Counted from the stretch's first letter, positions 44,877-55,398 are shown. The stretch is DNA of 58,208 nt from Euryarchaeota archaeon Ods02 (GCA_028751075.1 JAQZDA010000013.1:1-58208); one strand, 5' to 3'. Made by a program: numbers and translations. The notes: a model not told the origin generated them from the letters alone.

Positions 44877-45350
44877 TCAGTGGACCTCTATCTCTGTCTC
44901 CCGTGGTTCGACCGCGTAGTAGTATAGGAAGGGCTTCCTGCCTGCGGCGTTCGCCACGACCTTCACGAGGTAGAGGTCGGTGTCGATCCGGCGGACCCGT
45001 TCCTCGAGCCGGCGGAGGGCGTAGGGGTTCTCCGGCAGGTCGTAGTCGAAGACGAGCGCGCCGCCTTCCCTGTCCCGTTCGACGTAGCATTCGAATGGGA
45101 ACCGTTGGAAAGACAGGGGGCCGTATCCCACGACGTTAGAGCCGCCGTACCGGTCGATGTCGACGCCGGACCACGGCGCGAGGTTCGCCGCCGACTTCCA
45201 CAGACCCGTGCGTGCGACACCTCTACCCTCTAGCACGGTTCCTTTGAGCTCGCCTTCCAGCTCGTCTTCTCCGGGTACGTCCTGCCTGTGTTCCTCGAAT
45301 ATCTCATGGAGCTCGTCGACGGAGTACTCCAGCAGGTGTTCGGCGTCCAT
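44877..45350 (-). CDS. Conserved-looking beta-rich protein, unknown
   Basis: A 157-residue protein I do not recognise. Residues 1-30 are acidic helix. The rest alternates aromatic and charged residues (NLAPWSGVDIDRYGG, GYGPLSFQRFPFECYV, KPFLYYYAVEPRETEIEV), which suggests a beta barrel or lipocalin-like fold. It has no signal peptide. It is convergent with the RecJ-like gene and divergent from the lipase. Codon use matches its neighbours. Confidence 0.7.
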   Translation of the reverse strand: MDAEHLLEYSVDELHEIFEEHRQDVPGEDELEGELKGTVLEGRGVARTGLWKSAANLAPWSGVDIDRYGGSNVVGYGPLSFQRFPFECYVERDREGGALVFDYDLPENPYALRRLEERVRRIDTDLYLVKVVANAAGRKPFLYYYAVEPRETEIEVH

Positions 45351-45469
45351 ACCTCCACGTTGGACGCGTATCGGTTGAATCTACCGGCACCTGACTGTTG
45401 CTTCGAAGATACAGATTAAACCACTCGACTGAGGAAGACTTTACTACGCAGTCCCCGTAAGATAGTTAG

Positions 45470-46348
45470 ATGGCTACGAAGGTGGCGTTCATCGCACACG
45501 GTTTCGCCGACGACTACTTCACGCCGTGGTGGAGGCCGGTGCGTGAGAAGTTCACCGAGTGGGGTTACGACATAGTCGAGATAAACTTCGACGGACTCGC
45601 GAGAACCGTGGACTCCCCGAGGAGGTACGCGGAGCTGATCGAGATACGTGTCGAGGAGATGTATCCCTCGCTGGAGGAGGAGTACGAGGGCGCGGAGATA
45701 GTCGTCGTCGGACACTCGATGGGTGGGATGGTCGCCCGATACTTCATCGAGAAGCTCGGCTACGAGGAACAGGTTGACAGGTTGATCACCTTCGGCTCCC
45801 CTCATCAGGGGACGAAGATGGCGACGCCGCTGGCCATCCCCTACATCGGCTCCAAGGGCGCACGTGACCTCTCCCCCGGCAGCCAGTTCCTCGAGACTCT
45901 GAACCGCGATGGACTGTCGGAACAGGTGAACTACGCCAGCGTCTACACCCTCAACGACCCCCTGATAGTGCCGAAACGCAACGCCAGACTGCCGGAGCTC
46001 AACGAAGGAGACGTCAACGTACAGGTCGGCCGAAGCGTGATAGAGATAGGTAAGGATATCCTGTTCGACGGAGACCACGCACGAGAGCTAGAGGGTGGTG
46101 GCCTCGACCCCGACAGCAAACTTGAGAACGGTTTCCCGTTCCGACGTGAGGATCTCCTGACGGGACACGTGACTATGTTCTACAACGACAGCACCTGGCA
46201 CGGTGTCGCGGAGTTCCTCGACGTGGAACCGGGAAGAAGCGTCCGTGGTTCGCTTGCGCGGGACGTGAAAGACGACGTAAGATGGCTGGGTGAAGGCGTC
46301 GTAGACAGAGCTCGAGGAACCATAGAGAACCTGTCGAAACGACTGTAG
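45470..46348 (+). CDS. Alpha/beta-hydrolase lipase/esterase
   Basis: A 292-residue hydrolase. The nucleophile Ser83 lies in VGHSMGGM (80-87), an oxyanion stretch IAHGFADDY is near residue 8, and FGSPHQGT is near 107 as in triacylglycerol lipases and PGAP1-like esterases. HVTMFYND near 225 may hold the catalytic His. No signal sequence is present, so it looks cytoplasmic. An AT-rich element (ACTTTAC) about 28 bp upstream suggests a leaderless mRNA. Its last codons are part of a direct repeat. Confidence 0.85.
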   Translation: MATKVAFIAHGFADDYFTPWWRPVREKFTEWGYDIVEINFDGLARTVDSPRRYAELIEIRVEEMYPSLEEEYEGAEIVVVGHSMGGMVARYFIEKLGYEEQVDRLITFGSPHQGTKMATPLAIPYIGSKGARDLSPGSQFLETLNRDGLSEQVNYASVYTLNDPLIVPKRNARLPELNEGDVNVQVGRSVIEIGKDILFDGDHARELEGGGLDPDSKLENGFPFRREDLLTGHVTMFYNDSTWHGVAEFLDVEPGRSVRGSLARDVKDDVRWLGEGVVDRARGTIENLSKRL

Positions 46349-46426
46349 TAAGATCCACCTGTATCGTAATCCAGGCTTATTTCGCCGTATCCACTGCTGT
46401 CGAAACGACTGTAGTAGAGATCCACC
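46331..46426. repeat. Direct repeat at the lipase 3' end
   Basis: A ~29-bp sequence starting CTGTCGAAACGACTGTAGTA occurs at 46331-46359 and again at 46397-46426 with a one-base insertion in the second copy. The first copy contains the lipase stop codon. Confidence 0.8.
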
Positions 46427-46467
46427 GGTTCCGAAACCTCGGCTCGACAGCTACCTGACGGTGACCG

Positions 46468-46878
46468 CTATCTGACGACGAGCACCGGTGACGGAGAACG
46501 ACGCGCCACCTTCTCCGCGACGCTGCCGAGCAGGATACGTGAGACACCTTCTCTGCCGTGGCTGCCGAGCGCGACCAGGTCGCAGTCGAGGGCTTCGACG
46601 CAGTCCACTATCGCGGAAGCCTCAGTGTTGCTGACGGCGAGCTTCCTCTCCAGATCCACGTCCCCCCGGTCGACGTCGTATCTCGCGAGGACATCGCTGG
46701 GTTTCCCCATCAAAACCTTAGTATGATCCACAACGGCGCCTTCCTCGTGACTAGTGTCCTTGGGGTGTACGACGTGTAGAACCGTTACCCGGAGGTCTTC
46801 GAACTCATCCAGCACCCACTGGAATGCTGCGTCGGACTTCTCCGAAGCGTCCACCGGGACGAGCACGTGATCCACCAT
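46468..46878 (-). CDS. Universal stress protein (UspA family)
   Basis: A 136-residue UspA-fold protein: VLVPVDASEKSDAA at the start, and the ATP-binding pattern GSHGREGVSRILLGSVAEKVARRS at the end, with G-x2-G-x9-G-S spacing. It probably binds ATP. The ATG at 46878 is chosen because a TATA-like GGTTATG lies about 28 bp upstream; a longer frame to 46941 looks unrelated to the family. Confidence 0.9.
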   Translation of the reverse strand: MVDHVLVPVDASEKSDAAFQWVLDEFEDLRVTVLHVVHPKDTSHEEGAVVDHTKVLMGKPSDVLARYDVDRGDVDLERKLAVSNTEASAIVDCVEALDCDLVALGSHGREGVSRILLGSVAEKVARRSPSPVLVVR

Positions 46879-47009
46879 ACAGGTACAGTGGTGGTCTCGG
46901 GACATAACCGTTAGGACTGTCCTTCGAAATCTGGATCGCATGAGTGATAGCTGAAACCAGGGTTTCAGCTTACGTCGGAGTTAAACCCACCGTCTTCCTA
47001 CTTGTATCT

Positions 47010-47915
47010 ATGAAGCTATCGCGACGCGAGTTCACCGTCTCGGCTGCGGCTGCGTCCGCAGCGTTAGCCACGGGATGCCTACACGACGACGGACAGCGGG
47101 GTACACCTCGTGAGGAGTCCCGGTTCAGCGGCGAGAACTTCCCAGCGATCGCCGACGCCACCCGGTGGTTCCACGAGAGCGCCGACTACGACGTCTACCT
47201 CGAGCCGTCGAAGGAGGTGGTGGAGCTGCCGCAGGACGAGGTAGAGTTCACTATCTACAACGACGGCGACGAGGAGTTCGGCCTCAACCCCTACAGGTGG
47301 AACGCCTACAAGCTACACGGCGACGAATGGAGTGACGGCGAGTGGAAGCACCTGAACCCGCGTGCGACGCCGGAGCCCTGGGAGATGGTGCCGCCGGGCG
47401 ACAGCTTCAGCCGGACGGTGACGGTAGACAACGACGGCGAAGGCGACTTCTACGCGAACCCCGGGGTCTTCGCCGTCGAGCTCGGAACCTACAGCCACGA
47501 GGAGGGAAGTGGGACGTACGCCGCGGCTTTCGAAGCCGAAGGCCCGGAGTTCGAGCTGTCGCCGTCGGACGCGGTCGTGGACGTCGAACACTCCGAAGAA
47601 GGCAGCGTCGTGGTCGTCACCACGCGGTACTACGAGGACATAGAGGACCACCAGACTCCGGCGGAGATAGTCGTCCGACGTGAAGGCGTGTCGGCGTCGG
47701 TGGAGCTGATACGGGAGCAGGTGATGTACGAGGAACCCCTGCGGAACACCCTGTCTTACTTCGACGACGGCGTCGACGAGGTCCGGCTGAAGGTGCCGAC
47801 AACTCACCGCGGCAACCTCGGGATGCTGCTCGGCGGCGGAGTCACCGGTGGAGCTGAACGACGGTTCACCTACGAGGACGACGTCTACACGGTGTCGATG
47901 GAGGAGACGGAATAG
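47010..47915 (+). CDS. Tat-exported lipoprotein with Ig-like domain, unknown
   Basis: A 301-residue surface lipoprotein. The signal has a strong twin-arginine motif (SRREFT, residues 4-9), a hydrophobic Ala-rich core and lipobox LATGC with Cys23. The next ~110 residues (FTIYNDGDEEFGLNPY, MVPPGDSFSRTV) resemble bacterial Ig-like domains seen in lipoproteins. The rest is beta-rich and acidic. The ATG at 47010 has GAGTTAAAC about 28 bp upstream. It is convergent with the fused tatC, part of its likely export machinery. Function unknown. Confidence 0.8.
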   Translation: MKLSRREFTVSAAAASAALATGCLHDDGQRGTPREESRFSGENFPAIADATRWFHESADYDVYLEPSKEVVELPQDEVEFTIYNDGDEEFGLNPYRWNAYKLHGDEWSDGEWKHLNPRATPEPWEMVPPGDSFSRTVTVDNDGEGDFYANPGVFAVELGTYSHEEGSGTYAAAFEAEGPEFELSPSDAVVDVEHSEEGSVVVVTTRYYEDIEDHQTPAEIVVRREGVSASVELIREQVMYEEPLRNTLSYFDDGVDEVRLKVPTTHRGNLGMLLGGGVTGGAERRFTYEDDVYTVSMEETE

Positions 47916-47985
47916 AGCCACCCCGGCAGAGCAGGAGTCTTAACTCACTCAACACCCAGCCGTCGCTCGCGCCCACCTCAGTTCT

Positions 47986-49734
47986 CTAGCTGTCGAGTCC
48001 GATCATCCTGCGTTCCTCCCGAACCTCGGTGATCGTGCGATGGCATAGAAGGCGGACGACGCCGAGGCTGACGAGGTAGAAACCCGACAGGGGGACGGCG
48101 ACGACGACCATAGTGAAGGGATCGGGGCTTGTGACGACTGCGCCGAACGCGAACACACCCATGGTGAAATGCCGCCACTTCTCCTTCAGCGTCTCGTAAC
48201 GCGCTATCCTGCCCTGAACGAGGATGTACATCACCGCGGGTAGCTGAGCGGCGAACCCGATGAGCACGGTTATGAGGACGACGAAGTCGATGAAGTCGCC
48301 GATAGTGTACGACGCTATCATCTCGCTGCCGACGATGGACGCCGTCAGGATGCTGATCAAGACGGGTATCATGCCGAAGTACGCGTACGCTGCGCCGGCG
48401 AGGAACAGGCCGACGACGATGCCGCCGCGGCTGAGGTAGTACCACCGGCTGCCGGTGCCGGAGACGACGCCGTCGCGGACGAGGGCGTCGCGCGACAGAT
48501 ACAGTGCGAACGGCAACGTCGCGAGCACGCCGGCGATGACGCTGTACTTGACGACGAGGAACACGAACTCGAATATCTCCAGCTGAACCATCTCCACCTC
48601 CTCCGTCAGCTCGGGATCCATGTGCGCGAGAGTCTGGTTAGCTATCAACGCGACGCCGTCGACTATCAGCCAGTAGAACACGAGGCTGGATACGGCGACG
48701 AAGACCAATCCGAGCTTCTTCGAATGCAGCTGCACGGTGTCGACCACGCTGGCGACGCTGTCGAGCAAGCCCTGATCTATCAGCTGGTCCGTGGGGTCCT
48801 CCGGGGTCGAACCTGTTTCTTCGTCAGTTGCGGCGGCTCCTTCTTCGCCGGTGGCTTCGGCGGAGTCGAACTCCTCGGGGGACTCCGGCGGCGCGGAGTC
48901 GTCGGAGACACGTGGAGACTTCTCGCGGCTCTCCTCCTCTATAGCCTGATGCAGGCGTTCCTGCTCCTGGACCTCGCTTCGGGCGACGACGCGTACGATG
49001 CCGAGGCCGAGGAAGTAGATGCCGACGAAGGGTCCGAGTACGACGAGCTGTGTGAAGGGGTCGGGGCTTGTGACGACGGCGCTGACTACTGCGCCTCCTA
49101 CGACGAAGTACTTCCATCGGGTGCGGTAGAACCTGTAGCTCACCATCCCGCTCTTCACCGTGAACGCCATCACGAGCGGGAACTGCGCCATCAGTCCGAA
49201 AAGGAGGCTGTAGATGAGGACGAAGCCGATGAAGCTGCTGATGCGGAAGAACGGAGTGACCTCGGCGGCGACGGCGATATGTACGACGAACTGCATGATG
49301 TACGGCACCATGACGTAGTAGCTGTAGGCGACCCCTAAGACGAACAACGCAGCGGCGGCGGCGAGCAGGCCGATGGCGGTGCGTGACGTCGCCCACTCGC
49401 TGTCCGGCCAGACGCCGCGGCGCTTCAGCGGTTCTCGGGCGGCGTAGAGCGCGAACGGGAGCGTGAGGGCTACGCCGACGACGATACCTATCTTCGCCTG
49501 AAGTATTATGACCTCGAAGGGGTTGATGAACGCAGGTTCGACCTCGTACCCCATCTCGGCGGCACGGCTCAGGGTGCGGGTCTCTATGGCTTCGAAGCCG
49601 TACCATCGGAGGAATATGATTGTGGAGAATAGACCCAGTAGGAAGACGACGAGGATGCGCGCGAGCTGCTGCCGCGCGGCCTCCAGCACCACGAGGCCGC
49701 TGCTGTAGACGTCGTCCCTCGTCGACTCGGTCAT
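47986..49734 (-). CDS. tatC: Twin-arginine translocase TatC, fused double form
   Basis: A 582-residue protein holding two TatC units joined by an acidic linker (about residues 258-315). Each unit has the TatC helices and a conserved TSPDPFT loop (near 221 and 535), with the glutamate-containing cytoplasmic segments that bind twin-arginine signals at least partly altered. Such fused TatC proteins are a haloarchaeal feature and work beside a single TatC in exporting folded proteins. It is shorter than some described versions. It is divergent from the single tatC. Confidence 0.9.
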   Translation of the reverse strand: MTESTRDDVYSSGLVVLEAARQQLARILVVFLLGLFSTIIFLRWYGFEAIETRTLSRAAEMGYEVEPAFINPFEVIILQAKIGIVVGVALTLPFALYAAREPLKRRGVWPDSEWATSRTAIGLLAAAAALFVLGVAYSYYVMVPYIMQFVVHIAVAAEVTPFFRISSFIGFVLIYSLLFGLMAQFPLVMAFTVKSGMVSYRFYRTRWKYFVVGGAVVSAVVTSPDPFTQLVVLGPFVGIYFLGLGIVRVVARSEVQEQERLHQAIEEESREKSPRVSDDSAPPESPEEFDSAEATGEEGAAATDEETGSTPEDPTDQLIDQGLLDSVASVVDTVQLHSKKLGLVFVAVSSLVFYWLIVDGVALIANQTLAHMDPELTEEVEMVQLEIFEFVFLVVKYSVIAGVLATLPFALYLSRDALVRDGVVSGTGSRWYYLSRGGIVVGLFLAGAAYAYFGMIPVLISILTASIVGSEMIASYTIGDFIDFVVLITVLIGFAAQLPAVMYILVQGRIARYETLKEKWRHFTMGVFAFGAVVTSPDPFTMVVVAVPLSGFYLVSLGVVRLLCHRTITEVREERRMIGLDS

Positions 49735-49792
49735 CTGCCGGATTTAGTCGGGGACGATGTATCAAGCTTTCCGACCGCAGGCGTGGAGGACA

Positions 49793-49802
49793 AGAAATAA
49801 CC
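49793..49802 (+). promoter_or_regulatory. TATA element for the single tatC
   Basis: AGAAATAACC is centred about 29 bp before the ATG at 49827 in the 92-bp divergent tatC-tatC gap, so the two genes may be controlled together. Confidence 0.4.
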
Positions 49803-49826
49803 ACGGGTGACGCCCATCTGAGGTAG

Positions 49827-50546
49827 ATGTCTCTGGAGACGGACGAGGAGATGCCGCTGACGGCTCACATCGAGGAGCTGGCTATGAGGCTGATAGTCGT
49901 CATCGTAGCTACGACGGCGGTGATGGTGGTGGCGTTCATCTTCAGCGACTGGCTCCTCGACGTCATCTGGTATCAGTTCTTCACTCATCCACCTCGGGTG
50001 TACCAGCCTTTCGCCGAGATACTGACGCGTCTGCGGTTGAGCGCGATGATAGGTGTCGCCTTCGCTATCCCCTTGCTGGTTTACGAGGCTTTCGAGTTCA
50101 TGAAACCCGGCCTCTACCCCAACGAACAGCGGTACTTCCTCGCCGTCGTACCCGTATCCCTCGTCTTGATGATGCTCGGTCTCGCGTTCTCGTTCTTCTT
50201 CGCTCTCCCGCTGCTGTTCAGGTACCTGATATTCTACAGCGAGGACGTCGCCGTCCAGGGCCTCGGACTCGTCGAGACCTTCAACCTAATCGTGATGGTC
50301 TCCCTCGCCTTCGGCATCGTCTTCCAGGTGCCGTTGTTGATGACGTTCGCGGTGAAGATGAAGGTAGCCAGCAGACGGTGGTTCGAACGTTACCGGATCT
50401 ACGTCTGGGGTGGCTGCATCACCGTCGCCGCGGTCTTCACCGGCACCCTGGACCCCACCGGTGTCGCGGGGTTCATGGTGGCGTTGACGATGATACTGCT
50501 CTTCGAAGCGACCGTGATGGCTTTCAGGTTAGTGGGAGTCGACTGA
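49827..50546 (+). CDS. tatC: Twin-arginine translocase TatC, single form
   Basis: A 239-residue six-helix TatC that recognises twin-arginine signal peptides. The N-terminal MPLTAHIEELAMRL holds the conserved HIEEL; YEAFEFMKPGLYPNEQR near 90 contains the FxxPGLxxxE motif; CITVAAVFTGTLDPTG near the end corresponds to the T-P-D region. It is divergent from the fused tatC. tatA-type genes are not in the window. Confidence 0.93.
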   Translation: MSLETDEEMPLTAHIEELAMRLIVVIVATTAVMVVAFIFSDWLLDVIWYQFFTHPPRVYQPFAEILTRLRLSAMIGVAFAIPLLVYEAFEFMKPGLYPNEQRYFLAVVPVSLVLMMLGLAFSFFFALPLLFRYLIFYSEDVAVQGLGLVETFNLIVMVSLAFGIVFQVPLLMTFAVKMKVASRRWFERYRIYVWGGCITVAAVFTGTLDPTGVAGFMVALTMILLFEATVMAFRLVGVD

Positions 50547-50624
50547 GCATCCTGAAGCCGTAGCTAGAGAGGTCGACCAGAAGCTAACGGGAAGTTACTT
50601 AGCAGTCGCCGAGGACTCACCTGT

Positions 50625-50936
50625 ATGGACAGATATCAGGAGCTGACTGAGGAGTTCCACGACGCCGCCGACATCGACCACGAGGGCACGAAGGAGGATC
50701 AGCTGCTCTGGATATCGATGTTGACGGAGGAGCTCGGTGAGCTCGCGGACGCCGTGAACAAGGACCGTGACGAGGTCGTCGCGGAGGAGCTCGCGGACGT
50801 CGTAATCGTCGCGTTCGGGCTCGCGCGTGTCATGGACATCGACCTACGGAAGGAGTTCGAGGCGAAGATGGAGTACAACATGGAGAAGAGCGGGGCGAAG
50901 ACCGAGGGCGGGAAGGTCGTCGACGACGCCTCCTAG
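50625..50936 (+). CDS. MazG-like nucleotide pyrophosphohydrolase
   Basis: A 103-residue single MazG-type domain. The metal-binding pattern is visible: EELGELADAV near 36-45 and EELADVVIVAFG near 53-64 (E-x2-E, E-x2-D). Such proteins hydrolyse nucleoside triphosphates, often aberrant ones, to monophosphates. A TTACTTAG element about 28 bp upstream of the ATG suggests a leaderless transcript. Confidence 0.85.
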   Translation: MDRYQELTEEFHDAADIDHEGTKEDQLLWISMLTEELGELADAVNKDRDEVVAEELADVVIVAFGLARVMDIDLRKEFEAKMEYNMEKSGAKTEGGKVVDDAS

Positions 50937-51024
50937 CTCGGATGCTACGGCGGCCGAAAGATGGCCACTGCTGGAGGAGAACCCACGTGTTTTTCACCTG
51001 GTGCACCGTACCCCTGTCTAACCG

Positions 51025-51615
51025 ATGAACGTCGTAATCGTCGACAACGGCGGCCAGTTCACGCATCTCGAAGGCAGGGCGCTAAGGGACGTCGGCGTCA
51101 GCCACGAGATAGTCGACAACACCGCCGACCCCGCAGAAGTCGTGGAGCGCGCCGACGCCCTCGTCTTGAGCGGCGGCCCCTCGATAGAGGACGTCGGCCG
51201 CACGCCGGAGTACCTCGAAAGCGGACTACCTATCCTCGGCATCTGTCTCGGCCATCAGATAATCGCCCGCCAGCTTGGTGGAGCTGTCGAAGGCGGAGAC
51301 CACGGCGGGTACGCCGACGTCAAGATACACGTCGAGGAAGACGGTGGGTTGTTCGAGGGCTTGCCTGAGTCGTTCAACGCGTGGGCGTCGCACGCCGACG
51401 AGGTCGTCGAGCTACCGGACGGGTTCACGCGGACTGCGAGGAGCGAGGTCTGCGAGGTCGAGGCTATGCAGCACAGCGAACGACCGATCTATGGCGTGCA
51501 GTTCCACCCCGAGGTGTCGCAGACGGAGCACGGGCTGGATATCTTCAGGAACTTCGTCGAAGTCGCACGAGGGGTGCACGAGCGGGGTCCCGACGACCCT
51601 GCCGTGAGTAGCTAA
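51025..51615 (+). CDS. guaAA: GMP synthase glutamine amidotransferase subunit
   Basis: A 196-residue class I glutamine amidotransferase giving ammonia to a separate GMP synthase subunit, as in archaea where GuaA is split. The triad is Cys74 in GICLGHQ, His161 and Glu163 in FHPEV. VLSGGPSIEDVG near 47 and WASHADEV near 120 match the GMP-synthase type. The synthetase subunit is not adjacent. An AT-rich stretch (GTTTTTCAC) about 30 bp upstream could be the promoter. Confidence 0.92.
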   Translation: MNVVIVDNGGQFTHLEGRALRDVGVSHEIVDNTADPAEVVERADALVLSGGPSIEDVGRTPEYLESGLPILGICLGHQIIARQLGGAVEGGDHGGYADVKIHVEEDGGLFEGLPESFNAWASHADEVVELPDGFTRTARSEVCEVEAMQHSERPIYGVQFHPEVSQTEHGLDIFRNFVEVARGVHERGPDDPAVSS

Positions 51616-51658
51616 GAACGGGCGACTCCGACTTGAAGGCTGTGGGGGTGAAGTTGGC

Positions 51659-53074
<1,416 letters not shown>

Positions 53075-53245
53075 CAGATGTTACTTGCCTCGAAAAAGGT
53101 GTTAAGGGTTCTGGATGGCGGGAGGTCTGGTAGCGTCGATCGCCTGTTTGTTTGTGGACTATGTCTGGTGGAACCCCCTAAACTGTGTTTAAGGTTTGCT
53201 TTATGTCGCCTAAGGCTCGACGTATGACGCCCCCCAGGGTGCGAA

Positions 53246-53253
53246 CATTTATC
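53246..53253 (+). promoter_or_regulatory. TATA element for membrane protein copy 3
   Basis: CATTTATC is centred about 30 bp before the ATG at 53281. It selects that ATG over a longer open frame from 53185. Confidence 0.5.
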
Positions 53254-53280
53254 TGTTATCGTAATCTACCCTTACTCACG

Positions 53281-53907
53281 ATGAAGTCCTCGTACTTCAT
53301 GTTCGTAGCCGGACTCGTGGTCATGGCCTGGGGCGTCACCGGCATCGGCGACGGCATGGCGGGAATCGTAGGTTTCGCGGTTGGCTTCGTGCTTGTGGCC
53401 GCGGGCACGGTCCTGCACGCAAAAGAGGCGCTCAAGGACGAACCCACCGGAGAGAAGAATAAAGAACGCGACACCCCGGCTTTGATCCGAATGACAGGGG
53501 TCTCCATCGCACTCCTGTCTCTCATCATGCCCTACTACAACCAACCCGTGTCCGGAGATATGCAGGGACTCAGCATGTCTTTCATGGAGATGCTGGCTGC
53601 GGCTTACGCCGGCATGTCCGTCGAGATCAGCTACCTGTTCGTCCTTCTGGTGTCCGTCGTAGTGATCGGCGCTTTCGTCTCGATATTCCATCACTTCGGA
53701 GGCTACATAATGCTCCTCGCATCGATGACCGTCGTCTTCGTCGGGATGAGCGGAGTCGGTTCCATCGGAGCCATGCAGTACCAGGTGGAAGCAGGTCTCG
53801 TGCTGATGGTGCTTGCAGCACTTGTCGTGATCTCGTCAGCGCTTTCCCGACCGAACACAGGTTTCGGCGAGGACTCCGACTGGGCTATGGCAAGCCTCGT
53901 GTCGTAG
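53281..53907 (+). CDS. Six-helix membrane protein, FHHxGGY family, copy 3
   Basis: A 208-residue paralogue of the genes at 7514 and 8191, about 45 kb away. It has the same six-helix order, IRMTGVSIAL and MPYYN in helix 3, and FHHFGGYIMLLA between helices 4 and 5. The loop after helix 3 is less acidic here (QPVSGDMQG). It is monocistronic with its own TATA element. Function unknown. Confidence 0.75.
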   Translation: MKSSYFMFVAGLVVMAWGVTGIGDGMAGIVGFAVGFVLVAAGTVLHAKEALKDEPTGEKNKERDTPALIRMTGVSIALLSLIMPYYNQPVSGDMQGLSMSFMEMLAAAYAGMSVEISYLFVLLVSVVVIGAFVSIFHHFGGYIMLLASMTVVFVGMSGVGSIGAMQYQVEAGLVLMVLAALVVISSALSRPNTGFGEDSDWAMASLVS

Positions 53908-54035
53908 AGGGTTCCAGAGATATTTGTTCAGAACCTTCCTAAGCAGGATACATCGAATACTTCGTCGAGAGCCAGCTTCTTGACAGCGCTAATAACAGGC
54001 GTGGTCACCGTTGTCGTAGAAAATCCGTGAGTAGG

Positions 54036-54109
54036 TGGGTTCGGGCGGAGTCGAACCGCCGATCTCCTCCATGTCAAGGAGGTGTCATAACCAACTAGAC
54101 CACGAACCC
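54036..54109 (-). tRNA. tRNA-Val (anticodon GAC)
   Basis: A complete cloverleaf on the minus strand. The acceptor GGGTTCG pairs with CGAACCC, the anticodon stem CCTCC/GGAGG holds loop TTGACAT (anticodon GAC, valine), and the T arm GGCGG/CCGCC has TTCGACT. The discriminator is A, and CCA is not encoded. There is no intron. Confidence 0.95.
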
Positions 54110-54219
54110 GTAGACGTGGCTTCGTCGTGGGATTTAAAGAAACTATCGGAACGCAGGAGTGGAGTTTTTGGGTGTGAGGGTGCAGAAGAAAGATAGGGCC
54201 TGGGGTTCAAGCTGGCTGC

Positions 54220-55398
54220 ATGAAAGCAGTGGTTCTGGCGGCTGGGAAGGGCACGAGGATGTGGCCGTTGACGGAGACGCGTCCGAAACCCCTGCTGCCG
54301 GTGGCGGGTCAGACGGTGGTCGAGACCGTGTTAGATGCGGCTGCGCCGCACGTCGACGGCTTCGTCGTCGTAGTCGGTTACAGAGCCGGGATGATACACG
54401 ATCGACTCGGTGAGAGATACAGGGGTTTGGACGTCGAGTACGTGGGTCAGGACGAACAGAGGGGTACGGGGGACGCCGTCCGGCAGGCGTGGGACAAGGT
54501 CGGCGCGCGTTTCCTGGTGTTGAACGGTGACCTCCTGGTGTCGCCGAAAGCTGTGAAGGACGTCGTCGACTCCGAGGGTGACGCCGTCTCCCTCAGGAAG
54601 GTGGAGAACCCGTCAGATTACGGCGTCGCAGAGGTAGAGGGCGGCAGGCTCACCGGGATAACGGAGAAGCCGGCGGACCCCTCCAGCGACCTCGTGAACG
54701 CCGGCGTCTACCAGTTCAGACGCGAGGTCTTCGAGGTCATAGACGACCTCGGGAGAAGCGAGCGAGGCGAGGTCGAGCTAACCGATGCGCTCGTCGAACT
54801 AGAGCCCGAGGCCGTGGAGTACGAGGGCGAGTGGATGGACGTCGGATACCCCTGGGACCTGCTGAAGGCGGAGAAGAAGCTGCTGGAGAGACGTGAACGC
54901 GAGGTCGAAGGAGAGGTGGCGGAGGACGCCGTCCTTGAGGGAGAGGTAGTCGTAGAAGAAGGCGCGGAGATTCGTCCCGGTTCCGTGGTAGAGGGACCCG
55001 TCCTGGTCGAGGAGAACGCCTCTATCGGCCCCAACGCCTACGTCCGCGGACCAGTCACTGTAGGTGCAGGCGGCTCGGTCGGCCACGGCTCCGAGGTCAA
55101 GGCGTCGCTCCTTATGCCGGATGCGAAGGTCCCCCATCAGAGCTACGTCGGCGACAGCGTCCTAGGTGAAGACGTCAACCTCGGCGCTGGAACGGTGGTG
55201 GCTAACCTCCGTCACGATGGAGAGACCGTCGAGTCAGAGATGAAGGGAGAGGACGTGGACACCGGCCGCCGGAAGTTCGGCGTCGTCTTCGGCGACGAGG
55301 TAAGAACGGGTGTGAACACGAGCCTGAACCCCGGCGTCAAGCTCGCACCTGAATCGACGACGAACCCCGGAGACACCGTGTACGAGGACGTCCGATGA
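54220..55398 (+). CDS. Bifunctional sugar-1-phosphate nucleotidyltransferase/acetyltransferase (GlmU-like), copy 1
   Basis: A 392-residue protein. The nucleotidyltransferase domain has AAGKGTRMWPLTETRPKP (7-24), LNGD (near 107) and ITEKPADP. The C-terminal left-handed beta helix has hexapeptide repeats (VVEEGAEIRPGSVVEGPV, VGAGGSVGHGSEV) and the ending GVNTSLNPGVKL. It resembles archaeal enzymes that acetylate glucosamine-1-phosphate and form UDP-GlcNAc. It heads the cluster with a paralogue and glmS. Confidence 0.86.
   Translation: MKAVVLAAGKGTRMWPLTETRPKPLLPVAGQTVVETVLDAAAPHVDGFVVVVGYRAGMIHDRLGERYRGLDVEYVGQDEQRGTGDAVRQAWDKVGARFLVLNGDLLVSPKAVKDVVDSEGDAVSLRKVENPSDYGVAEVEGGRLTGITEKPADPSSDLVNAGVYQFRREVFEVIDDLGRSERGEVELTDALVELEPEAVEYEGEWMDVGYPWDLLKAEKKLLERREREVEGEVAEDAVLEGEVVVEEGAEIRPGSVVEGPVLVEENASIGPNAYVRGPVTVGAGGSVGHGSEVKASLLMPDAKVPHQSYVGDSVLGEDVNLGAGTVVANLRHDGETVESEMKGEDVDTGRRKFGVVFGDEVRTGVNTSLNPGVKLAPESTTNPGDTVYEDVR

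Noticed and set aside
54036-54109. tRNA-Val as an integration site
   Set aside because: I looked for a repeated tRNA 3' end and an integrase on either side and found neither in the window.
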